DNA from: an uncultured Pseudoflavonifractor sp.
Lineage (GTDB): Bacteria > Bacillota > Clostridia > Oscillospirales > Oscillospiraceae
Direction of reading: 5' to 3'
Length of the DNA stretch: 64,000 nucleotides
NCBI GenBank assembly: GCA_947651395.1
Contig: CANSYW010000006.1
Location: 47,464-111,463, forward strand
The first letter of the stretch is position 1; each line of letters opens with the position of its first letter. The translations under genes and the position numbers were made by a program. Under the pieces are notes generated by a model. The model saw only the letters and a program-made list of their open reading frames with translations, had not been told where the DNA came from and did not search any database. Positions 20,132 through 28,393 of the stretch are shown here, one piece after another.

Positions 20132-21030
20132 AGAAGCGCCTCCACATGATAATAGGAGCCCAGCCTCCGGCGGTCGATGGTTACCGCCCAGTCAAAAAGC
20201 CCCCGCTCCAACAGGGCGTGATAAAGGGGCTTTTTCCGGAGATCGGCCACGCTGTCGGCGTGGGCGGTGGCCAGAAGTTTCACCCCACAGTTGGCACACT
20301 GCTCCAGCGCGGCGCAGTCGGCGGGAAGGGTGATCTCATCGCAGGCCAGGACCTGGGGGCCCATCCCCCGGAGGAGCATCATAAGGCCCTGGGCCTTGGG
20401 ACAGCCCTCCAGCACATCGGTGCGCTCCCCCACGTCAAACTGGGGAAGTCCCTCCCACAGGGCGGCCACCTCTCCCCGCTCGTCGGCCAGTCCCACCCGT
20501 CGGGGTGGGGCGGAAGCGCCGTTGGAGATCAGCCGGATCAGATCCCGTAAAAGCGTGGTCTTTCCCTGTCCCGGCGGGGCCAGAAGAAGGACGCTCGGCA
20601 TCTCTCCCCCCTGGGTCAGCCGGGCAAAGACCTGCTCCCCACAGCCGGGGATCGCCCGGGCCACCCGCAGATTCAGCGAGGAGAGCTCACGCAGGTTCTT
20701 CACCTGTCCCTCCTCCACCGTCACCGCGCCGCACAGGCCCAGCCGATGACCGCCCCGGACGGTAAAATAGCCCTGCCTCACCCGCTCCAGAGCGGCGTGA
20801 GCGCTGGCCCCCGTGGCGATCTCCACGGTCAGGGCCAGATCCCGGGGCGTCACCGTCCCGCAGTCCGGCAGGGGCAGCTCGTCGTCCCCCACCACCACGG
20901 TGGGAGGTCTCCCTCCCCGCAGACGGATCTCCTCCACCCGACGGCGCACCAGGGCCGGGAGGGCCTGCGCCCCCCGGCGCAGGCCGGGGGGCAGCAGCAT
21001 CGCCGCCTGGTCGAACGGCTCCATACCCAT
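20125..21030 (-). CDS. spoIIIAA: Stage III sporulation protein AA (ATPase)
   Basis: LAPPGQGKTTLLRDLIRLIS Walker A; VGLADERGEVAA. Confidence 0.92.
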   Translation of the reverse strand: MGMEPFDQAAMLLPPGLRRGAQALPALVRRRVEEIRLRGGRPPTVVVGDDELPLPDCGTVTPRDLALTVEIATGASAHAALERVRQGYFTVRGGHRLGLCGAVTVEEGQVKNLRELSSLNLRVARAIPGCGEQVFARLTQGGEMPSVLLLAPPGQGKTTLLRDLIRLISNGASAPPRRVGLADERGEVAALWEGLPQFDVGERTDVLEGCPKAQGLMMLLRGMGPQVLACDEITLPADCAALEQCANCGVKLLATAHADSVADLRKKPLYHALLERGLFDWAVTIDRRRLGSYYHVEALLC

Positions 21031-21147
21031 CCCTCCTCTTTTGTGTTTCTTTGCCCTATGTCTATGAGGGCTCGTCCGGAATTATGAACGCGGGCATAAA
21101 AAAAGAGGACAGGCTTTCGCCTGTCCTCTTCGCAACCGCTATTTTTG

Positions 21148-22158
21148 TTAAACCCAGCTCTCCTCGCTCTCATGCTTCCGATCCCGGGCCATGAGCGCCG
21201 TGATGGCCTCCTTGGGATCCCGGCCCTCGTAGAGCACCTGGCAGGCGGCCTGGGTAATGGGCATCTCCACCCCCGTCTTGTCCGCCAGGGCCTTGGCGTT
21301 GGCGGCGGCATAGTAGCCCTCCACCACCATGCCCATCTCCTTTACCGCCCGCTCCGGCGGCGTGCCCTTGCCGATGGCGATGCCGCAGCGGCGGTTGCGG
21401 GAGTGCATGGAGGTGCAGGTGACGATCAGGTCGCCCAGGCCGGCCAGTCCGGCGAAGGTCTCCTTCCGCCCTCCCAGAGCCTCCCCCAGCCGGGCGATCT
21501 CCGAAAGGCCGCGGGTCATAAGGGCGGCCTTGGTGTTGTCCCCGCAGCCCACGCCGTCACAGACGCCGGCGCACAGGGCGATGACGTTCTTCAGCGCCGC
21601 CCCCAGCTCCACTCCCACCACGTCGTCGGTGGTGTAGACCCGGAAGCGTCCGTTCATAAAGAGATCCTGCACCAGCTCCGCCGCAGCCTGGTCACGGGAG
21701 GCCGCCACCACCGCCGTGGGAACATGCCGGCCCACCTCCTCCGCGTGGGAGGGGCCGGACAGGGCCACAATGGGGTGGTCTCCCCCCACCTCCTGGGCGA
21801 TGACCTCGGTGAGGGTGAGGGAGCTGTCCTTCTCCACGCCCTTGGACACAGAGACGATGACCGCCCCCGGCTCCAGCAGTGGCTTCACCTGCCGGGCGGT
21901 GGAACGGACGGCAAAGGAGGGAGTGGCCAGCACCACCGCGCCGCAGCCCTTTACGCAGGCAATGTCGGCGGTGAGCTCCAGCTCCCCGGGCAAAGGCACG
22001 CCAGGGAGAACGGGGTTCTCCCCCTTGGCCCGCAGAGTGGCGCTCTCCTCTTCTAAATAAGACCAGAGCCTGACCTGATGGCCGTTTTCCAGCAGCACCA
22101 GGGCCAGGGCCGTGCCCCAGCCGCCGGAGCCCAACACGGTGATGGTCATAGGATTCAC
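21148..22158 (-). CDS. gpsA: NAD(P)H-dependent glycerol-3-phosphate dehydrogenase
   Basis: MTITVLGSGGWGTALALVLLENGHQVRLW; GLAGLGDLIVTCTSMHSRNRRCG. Confidence 0.95.
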   Translation of the reverse strand: MNPMTITVLGSGGWGTALALVLLENGHQVRLWSYLEEESATLRAKGENPVLPGVPLPGELELTADIACVKGCGAVVLATPSFAVRSTARQVKPLLEPGAVIVSVSKGVEKDSSLTLTEVIAQEVGGDHPIVALSGPSHAEEVGRHVPTAVVAASRDQAAAELVQDLFMNGRFRVYTTDDVVGVELGAALKNVIALCAGVCDGVGCGDNTKAALMTRGLSEIARLGEALGGRKETFAGLAGLGDLIVTCTSMHSRNRRCGIAIGKGTPPERAVKEMGMVVEGYYAAANAKALADKTGVEMPITQAACQVLYEGRDPKEAITALMARDRKHESEESWV

Positions 22159-22871
22159 TCCTTCTTTTTATGGAAGCTCAGCTTGTTTTCTTCGCCCTTC
22201 AAAAGCCGCTTGATGTTCCCCCGGTGCATCCAGAGCACCAGCGCCCCCAGAAGGACAGCCAGGGTCATCACCACCGGATCGTGGCTGACAAAGAGCCAGG
22301 TGCCGATAGGAAAGGCGGCGGCGGCAAAGACCGAGCCCAGGGAGACATAGCGGGTCAGCAGGGCCAGAATGAGAAAGCCGCCCCACACCAGCAGGGCCAG
22401 CCGCCAGTCCAGCATAATGGCGATGGTACCCCCGGAGAGAACGCCCTTGCCCCCCTTGAAGCCGAACATGCAGGGGAAGATGTGGCCTAAGAGACAGAAG
22501 CTGCCGGCCCAGTACTTGGCCAGAACAATGAATTCTGCCCTGTGCCCGCCAAAATCATAGAGGCTTCCAACGATCCACATACTCAGAAGGATCGCGATCA
22601 CCGCTTTCAGCACGTCGATCAGAATGACCGCCAGGGTCAATGGGCCGCCAAAGGTGCGGTGGAAATTGGTCAGCCCCGCGTTGCCGCTACCGTGGTTGCG
22701 CACATCATCACGCAAAATGTATTTGGAGATGATGACCGCTCCGTTCGAGCAGCCTAAGAAGTAAGCGAAGACAGCTGTGCCCAAAAACGCCGCCACGACG
22801 GCCCCCCAGCCCACCGACAGGAATTCCTCCCACATGGGGACCATGCAGTTCATCATCACAGGATCGTCCAT
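22155..22871 (-). CDS. plsY: Glycerol-3-phosphate acyltransferase PlsY
   Basis: YFLGCSNGAVIISKYILRDDVRNHGSGNAGLTNFHRTFG; GFKGGKGV. Confidence 0.93.
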   Translation of the reverse strand: MDDPVMMNCMVPMWEEFLSVGWGAVVAAFLGTAVFAYFLGCSNGAVIISKYILRDDVRNHGSGNAGLTNFHRTFGGPLTLAVILIDVLKAVIAILLSMWIVGSLYDFGGHRAEFIVLAKYWAGSFCLLGHIFPCMFGFKGGKGVLSGGTIAIMLDWRLALLVWGGFLILALLTRYVSLGSVFAAAAFPIGTWLFVSHDPVVMTLAVLLGALVLWMHRGNIKRLLKGEENKLSFHKKKE

Positions 22872-22874
22872 TTC

Positions 22875-24203
22875 TTACCCCTCCTTGTCGCCCTTCTGGC
22901 GAATGGTGATCTTCACCGGCGTCCCCTCCAAGCCGAAGGTGGCCCGGATCTGATTCTCCAGATAGCGCTGATAGGAGAAATGGAACAGCTTGGCGTCGTT
23001 GCAGAAAATGACGAAGTGGGGGGGCTTGACGCCCACCTGGGTCATATAGTAGACCTTCAGCCGCTTGCCCTTGTCCGTGGGGGGCTGGACCCGGGCGACA
23101 GCATCGCCCAGCACGTCGTTGAGCATACCGGTGGTGACGCGCATGGCCGCCTGGTTGGCCACATTGTTGATCGCGTCGAAAAGCCGCTCCACCCGGGAGC
23201 CCGTCAGGGCGGAGATAAAGAGGATGGGGGCGTAGTCCATGTAGGCCAGATCCCGGCGGATATCCCTGCACATCCGGTCCATGGTCTTGTCGTCCTTCTC
23301 CACCGCATCCCACTTGTTCACCACGATGATGGAGGCCTTCCCCGCCTCGTGGGCCAGGCCGGCCACCTTGGTGTCCTGCTCCGTGACCCCCTCGTTAGCG
23401 TCGATCATAATAAGACACACGTCACAGCGCTCAATGGCCAGGGTGGCCCGGAGGACGGAGAACTTCTCCACCCGGTCATCCACCCGGGACTTCCGCCGCA
23501 TGCCGGCGGTGTCGATAAAGAGGTATTTCCCCTTCTTATTTTCAAAGTAGTTGTCCACCGCGTCCCGGGTGGTGCCTGCCACATCGGAGACAATGACCCG
23601 TTCCTGGCCCAGGATCCGGTTCACCAGAGAGGACTTGCCCACATTGGGCTTGCCGATGATGGCCACTTTGGTCACATCCTCGTCCTCTTCCTCCCCCTCC
23701 CCTTCGGGGAAATAGCGGAAGCACTCGTCCAGCAGGTCGCCGGTGCCATGGCCGTGGACGGCGGAGACGGGGACGGGATCCCCCAGCCCCAGGTTGTAAA
23801 ATTCATAGATATCCGGGTTTTCCGGCCCGGTGGCGTCCATCTTGTTCACCGCCAGCACCACCGGCTTGCCGGACTTCAGCAGCATAGAGGCCACCTCCTG
23901 GTCAGAGGCGGTGAGTCCGGTCTGAATATCGCACAAAAAGACGATAACGGTGGCATTTTCAATGGCGATCTCCGCCTGGCGGCGCATGAACAGAAGCATC
24001 TCGCTGTCGGTGCCCGGCTCGATACCGCCGGTATCCACCAGGTCAAATTTCCGCCCTCTCCACTCACAGGGGGCGTAAAGCCGGTCCCGGGTCACCCCCG
24101 GGGTGTCCTCCACGATGCTGAGGCGCTGGCCGGTAAGCTTATTGAAAAGCATGGATTTTCCCACGTTGGGTCGGCCCACGATGGCCACCAGAGGTCTCGC
24201 CAT
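22875..24203 (-). CDS. der: Ribosome-associated GTPase Der (EngA)
   Basis: Tandem GTPase domains GRPNVGKSMLFNK and GKPNVGKSSLVNR. Confidence 0.96.
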   Translation of the reverse strand: MARPLVAIVGRPNVGKSMLFNKLTGQRLSIVEDTPGVTRDRLYAPCEWRGRKFDLVDTGGIEPGTDSEMLLFMRRQAEIAIENATVIVFLCDIQTGLTASDQEVASMLLKSGKPVVLAVNKMDATGPENPDIYEFYNLGLGDPVPVSAVHGHGTGDLLDECFRYFPEGEGEEEDEDVTKVAIIGKPNVGKSSLVNRILGQERVIVSDVAGTTRDAVDNYFENKKGKYLFIDTAGMRRKSRVDDRVEKFSVLRATLAIERCDVCLIMIDANEGVTEQDTKVAGLAHEAGKASIIVVNKWDAVEKDDKTMDRMCRDIRRDLAYMDYAPILFISALTGSRVERLFDAINNVANQAAMRVTTGMLNDVLGDAVARVQPPTDKGKRLKVYYMTQVGVKPPHFVIFCNDAKLFHFSYQRYLENQIRATFGLEGTPVKITIRQKGDKEG

Positions 24204-24287
24204 GGAAAACACTTCCTTTCTAACTAAAGTAGTATATCATACTTGGCCCAAAATATCAATCTATGTGAACACGCCTTGTCAGGCTAC

Positions 24288-24407
24288 GGACAGGTCAAGG
24301 CACTTCGGAAATAAGCTCCTCCGACTCCGCAAGCCGCTCCTCAGGGCCGCTGGCCCTTGCGGTACGTTCGCTACGCTCCGGATCTTATTTCCTCAGTTGA
24401 CCTGTCC
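24288..24407. repeat. Imperfect palindromic intergenic element (~120 bp)
   Basis: Left end GGACAGGTCAA...GGAAATAAG mirrored at right end as CTTATTTCC...TTGACCTGTCC. Confidence 0.6.
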
Positions 24408-24427
24408 TTCACCCTTCGGGCAAAAAG

Positions 24428-24455
24428 AAAAGAGGGGACAAAATCCCCTCTTGCT
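24428..24455 (-). terminator. Intrinsic terminator downstream of rpmF
   Basis: Minus-strand AAGAGGGGATTTTGTCCCCTCTTTTCTTTTT. Confidence 0.75.
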
Positions 24456-24471
24456 CTTTTTCCTTCCCTCA

Positions 24472-24663
24472 TTACTGAGCGGCGGCCTCGGTCTTGCTGA
24501 AATCGTGGCCATTGTAGCTCATGCAGGACTTGCACATCCGATGAGGCAGGCGATAAGCCCCGCACTTGGGGCAGGTGGTGACGCCGGGGGTCTCCAGCTT
24601 CCACACGGCGCTGCGGCGCTTGTTCCGGCGCTGCTTGGACACTTTACTCTTGGGAACTGCCAT
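24472..24663 (-). CDS. rpmF: Ribosomal protein bL32
   Basis: MAVPKSKVSKQRRNKRRSAVWKLETPGVTTCPKCGAYRLPHRMC. Confidence 0.97.
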   Translation of the reverse strand: MAVPKSKVSKQRRNKRRSAVWKLETPGVTTCPKCGAYRLPHRMCKSCMSYNGHDFSKTEAAAQ

Positions 24664-24702
24664 CTATGACACCTCCTTAATGTGACAGGGGCAATTCGTT
24701 GC

Positions 24703-25221
24703 TCATGCTTGTTCGGCGCCTTCCGGCTCCTTATCCAAAAGTTTCGCCAGCGCGGCGAAACGAGGATCCAATTCCTTCCCGCATCCGCAGGGTCCGTCGT
24801 TGAGGTCCTTCCCACAGCGAGAGCACAGCCCCGCGCAGTCCTCCCGACACAGGTGCTTGCCCTCCCAGGCCAGAATACAGGCCTCGGCGAACACCCCGTC
24901 CAGATCCACCTGACCATCCTCCAAAAGGACGATCTCGTCGTTCTCCTCGTCCTCCAGTTCTTCGGCCAGAAGGGTGTCCACCGCCGTCTCGAATTCCACG
25001 GTGACAGGCTTCAGGCATCGGTCGCAGCAGGTCTCCACCTGAGAGGCCGCGCTGCCGGTGAGGATGAGGGCCCCCGCCGTATTCCGGACCACGCCGGAGA
25101 CTCGGACAGGCTTTTGAAAGGGCTTCTCCCCGAAGAGCTCCACCTGACGCAGGTCCAGCTCACAGGCGAAATCCCGGCTTTCTCCGGGGGCGTGAACGAT
25201 CTCTTTTAAATTCAGGCGCAT
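24703..25221 (-). CDS. DUF177 (YceD-like) protein
   Basis: GSAASQVETCCDRCLKPVTVEFE... Cys motif; upstream of rpmF as usual. Confidence 0.88.
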   Translation of the reverse strand: MRLNLKEIVHAPGESRDFACELDLRQVELFGEKPFQKPVRVSGVVRNTAGALILTGSAASQVETCCDRCLKPVTVEFETAVDTLLAEELEDEENDEIVLLEDGQVDLDGVFAEACILAWEGKHLCREDCAGLCSRCGKDLNDGPCGCGKELDPRFAALAKLLDKEPEGAEQA

Positions 25222-25344
25222 AGTCTTCTCCTCGCAACGGTACAGCGGACATTATAACGAAAATTTTGTCCCATGTCAAATACTTTCTTCAATTTTTTCC
25301 TTCTTTGTGGTAGAATGTCTTCAGTTTCGGGAGGAGGAACGGGC

Positions 25345-26307
25345 ATGAAAGAGTTCACCATGGGAAAAAACGACGCGGGTCAGCGGCTGGATCGCTGGTT
25401 GGGCAAGGCCTTGCCCCTCCTCCCCGCCCCTCTGGCCCAGAAATATATCCGCCTCAAGCGGGTAAAGGTCAACGGCAAAGGTTCCCAGCGGGATCACCGC
25501 CTTCAGGAGGGGGAGATCCTCCAGCTCTACATCAACGATGAGTTCTTTGAGGCCCCCCGGGAAGACAACGCCTTCCTCTCGGTGTTCACCCCCCAGCTGG
25601 ATATCCTGTACGAGGATGAAAATCTGCTGGTGTGCAACAAGCGCCCCGGGCTCCTGTGTCACCCGGATGAGCACGAGTATGTCTCCACCCTCATCACCCA
25701 CATCCAGGCCTACCTCTACCAGAAAAAAGAGTGGTCTCCCCGGCAGGAGGGGGCCTTTACCCCGGCCCTGTGCAACCGCATCGACCGGAACACCGGCGGT
25801 CTGGTCATCGCCGCCAAGACCGCCGAGGCCCTGCGGGTGATGAATCAGAAGATCAAGGATCGGGAGATCGAAAAATACTATCTGGCCGCCGTGGTGGGAA
25901 AAATGGCGCCCCCCGCCGGGGAGCTGCGGGGATTCCTATTAAAGGACGAAAAGAAAAAGCAGGTGAGCGTCTACAGCAGGCCCGTCCCCGGCGGCAAAAG
26001 CGCCGCCACCCGCTACAAAACCCTGCAATTCAAAAACGGCCTGTCCCTGGTGGAGTGCGAGCTCCTGACAGGCCGCACTCACCAGATCCGGGCCCAGTTC
26101 GCCGCCGCGGGCCACCCTCTGGCGGGAGACGGCAAATACGGCCGGCGCGGCGACAATGAGCGGCTGGAGCGCAAGGGGCAGGCCCTGTGGTCCTATAAGC
26201 TGGTCTTTTCCTTCTCCACTCCCGCCGGAGAACTGGAGTATCTGAAGGGCAAGACCCTGGAGATCCCGGCCGGGAGCATTGAATTTGTCACGGAGTATTT
26301 TGGATGA
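25345..26307 (+). CDS. RluA family pseudouridine synthase
   Basis: S4 N-terminus; CNRIDRNTGGLVIAAKT (HRLDxxTSG-like); LLTGRTHQIRAQFAAAGHPLAGDGKYG. Confidence 0.93.
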   Translation: MKEFTMGKNDAGQRLDRWLGKALPLLPAPLAQKYIRLKRVKVNGKGSQRDHRLQEGEILQLYINDEFFEAPREDNAFLSVFTPQLDILYEDENLLVCNKRPGLLCHPDEHEYVSTLITHIQAYLYQKKEWSPRQEGAFTPALCNRIDRNTGGLVIAAKTAEALRVMNQKIKDREIEKYYLAAVVGKMAPPAGELRGFLLKDEKKKQVSVYSRPVPGGKSAATRYKTLQFKNGLSLVECELLTGRTHQIRAQFAAAGHPLAGDGKYGRRGDNERLERKGQALWSYKLVFSFSTPAGELEYLKGKTLEIPAGSIEFVTEYFG

Positions 26308-26346
26308 ATCCCCCCGGCCCATGGGAAATTTCTTTCGACAAAGATA

Positions 26347-26375
26347 TTGACATTTCCCTTGAGAACATATATATT
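26347..26375 (+). promoter_or_regulatory. Sigma-A promoter for pot operon
   Basis: TTGACA-17 nt-TATATT. Confidence 0.75.
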
Positions 26376-26387
26376 TAGTCTCGTGCA

Positions 26388-26423
26388 AAGGGCGTACCCG
26401 ACCGCCGGTGGGGTACGCCTTTT
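26388..26423 (+). terminator. Terminator-like hairpin in 5' leader of potA
   Basis: AAGGGCGTACCC gaccgccggt GGGGTACGCCTTTT between promoter and potA RBS. Confidence 0.6.
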
Positions 26424-26451
26424 ATCTATCTAAAGGAATGGGGGAGGATAC

Positions 26452-27591
26452 ATGTCCAAAGAGCTGATCCGTCTATCGGACTGCGTCGTGAAATTCGACG
26501 ACGAGATCATTCTCGATCATCTCAATCTCTACATCAATGACAAAGAATTTTTAACGCTCCTGGGCCCCAGCGGCTGTGGCAAGACCACCACGCTGAGGAT
26601 CATTGGTGGGTTCCAAAAACCTACCTCCGGGGACGTTTTTTTTGACGGCCGACGATGTAACGACGTGCCGCCCCATAAACGGCAGGTGAACACGGTGTTT
26701 CAGAAGTACGCCCTGTTCACCCACATGAATATTTTCGAAAACGTGGCCTTCGGCCTGCGCATCGCCAAAACGCCTGAAGCCGAGATCGCCCGCCGGGTGG
26801 AGGAGGCCCTGGAGCTCGTCAACCTACCCGGCTACGGCAAGCGGCGGGTCAGCTCCCTGTCCGGCGGCCAGCAGCAGCGGGTGGCCATTGCCCGGGCCAT
26901 CGTCAACCGGCCCCAGGTGCTGCTCCTGGACGAGCCTTTGGGGGCCTTGGATCTGAAGCTCCGCAAGGACATGCAGGTGGAGCTCAAGCGCATCCAGCGG
27001 GAGGTGGGCATCACCTTTATCTATGTGACCCACGACCAGGAGGAGGCCCTCACCATGTCCGACACCGTGGTGGTCATGGACAAGGGCAACATCCAGCAGA
27101 TCGGCGCCCCGGAGGACATCTACAACGAGCCCAAAAACGCCTTTGTGGCCGACTTTATCGGGGAGTCCAACATCATCGACGGCACCATGCCCGAGGACAA
27201 GGTGGTCAAGATGTATGGCCGGAAGTTCCCCTGCCTGGACGGCGGCTTTGCCCCGGGCGAGCCGGTGGACGTGGTCATCCGCCCCGAGGACATCGACATC
27301 GTCTCCCCGGAGGAGGGGCAGATCACCGGCACCGTCACCGAGGTCACCTTTAAGGGCATGCACTATGACATCATCGTGGACTTCCAGGGCTTTAAGTGGC
27401 TCATCCAGACCACGGACTATTCCCCTGAGGGGGCGAGGATCGGGGTGAAGATCGACCCCGACGGCTTCCACGTGATGCACAAAAGCGCCTATTCCGGTAA
27501 GTTTGGCGATTACAGCTCCTACTCTGACGAGTATGATGAGCTGAACGTAGACGCCGAGGCTGGATTGGAGGGCGACGATGAAGAGAACTAA
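26452..27591 (+). CDS. potA: Spermidine/putrescine ABC transporter ATP-binding protein
   Basis: LLGPSGCGKTTTLRIIGGFQKPTSG; LSGGQQQRVAIARA; TOBE-like C-terminus. Confidence 0.94.
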   Translation: MSKELIRLSDCVVKFDDEIILDHLNLYINDKEFLTLLGPSGCGKTTTLRIIGGFQKPTSGDVFFDGRRCNDVPPHKRQVNTVFQKYALFTHMNIFENVAFGLRIAKTPEAEIARRVEEALELVNLPGYGKRRVSSLSGGQQQRVAIARAIVNRPQVLLLDEPLGALDLKLRKDMQVELKRIQREVGITFIYVTHDQEEALTMSDTVVVMDKGNIQQIGAPEDIYNEPKNAFVADFIGESNIIDGTMPEDKVVKMYGRKFPCLDGGFAPGEPVDVVIRPEDIDIVSPEEGQITGTVTEVTFKGMHYDIIVDFQGFKWLIQTTDYSPEGARIGVKIDPDGFHVMHKSAYSGKFGDYSSYSDEYDELNVDAEAGLEGDDEEN

Positions 27592-28393
27592 GGCTTTCAC
27601 CATCCCCTACACCATCTGGATGGCGCTTTTTGTGGTGGCTCCCATCCTCATGATCCTGATCTACGCCTTCTCCGGCGCGGACGGCGGGTTCACCCTGGCC
27701 AACTTCAGCACCATGGGCGACTATACCGTGGTGTTCGTGCGCTCCTTCCGTCTGGCCCTCATCGCCACGCTCATCTGCCTCGCCATCGGCTATCCGGTGG
27801 CCTATCTGCTCAGCAAAGAGGGGCCGCGGTTCCAGAGCATCGCCACGGTGCTCATCATGTTGCCCATGTGGATGAACTTCCTTCTGCGCACCTACTCCTG
27901 GATGGCCATTCTGGAGAATAACGGCCTCATCAACCAGTTTTTGGGCCTTTTTGGCCTGGGGCCCTTCCAGATGATCGACACCCAGGGGGCGGTGGTGCTG
28001 GGCATGGTGTATAACTACCTGCCCTTTATGATCCTGCCCATCTACTCCGTCATCGTCAAGCTGGACAACTCCCTGGTGGAGGCGGCCCACGACCTGGGGG
28101 CCAACAGCGTGGTGGCCTTTCGCCGGGTCATCTTTCCCCTGTCTCTACCCGGGGTGCTCTCCGGCATCACCATGGTCTTCGTCCCCAGCGTATCCACCTT
28201 CGCCATCAGCACCATGCTGGGGGGCGGCACCGAGTACCTGCTGGGCGACCTCATTGAGCAGCAGTTCCTGGGCGGGGCCTATAATCCCCAGCTGGGGGCC
28301 GCCATCGCCCTGGTGATGATGGTCATTGTGGTGCTTTGTATGTGGGTGATGAACCGCTTCGGTGAGGGCGAGGAACAGGCGGTGGTACTATGA
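27578..28393 (+). CDS. potB: Spermidine/putrescine ABC transporter permease PotB
   Basis: Six-TM permease with EAAHDLGANSVVAFRRVIFPLSLPG EAA loop. Confidence 0.92.
   Translation: MKRTKAFTIPYTIWMALFVVAPILMILIYAFSGADGGFTLANFSTMGDYTVVFVRSFRLALIATLICLAIGYPVAYLLSKEGPRFQSIATVLIMLPMWMNFLLRTYSWMAILENNGLINQFLGLFGLGPFQMIDTQGAVVLGMVYNYLPFMILPIYSVIVKLDNSLVEAAHDLGANSVVAFRRVIFPLSLPGVLSGITMVFVPSVSTFAISTMLGGGTEYLLGDLIEQQFLGGAYNPQLGAAIALVMMVIVVLCMWVMNRFGEGEEQAVVL

Noticed and set aside
26388-26423. Known polyamine or metal riboswitch in potA leader
   Set aside because: Leader is too short and matches no riboswitch consensus I recognise; kept only as attenuator-like hairpin.
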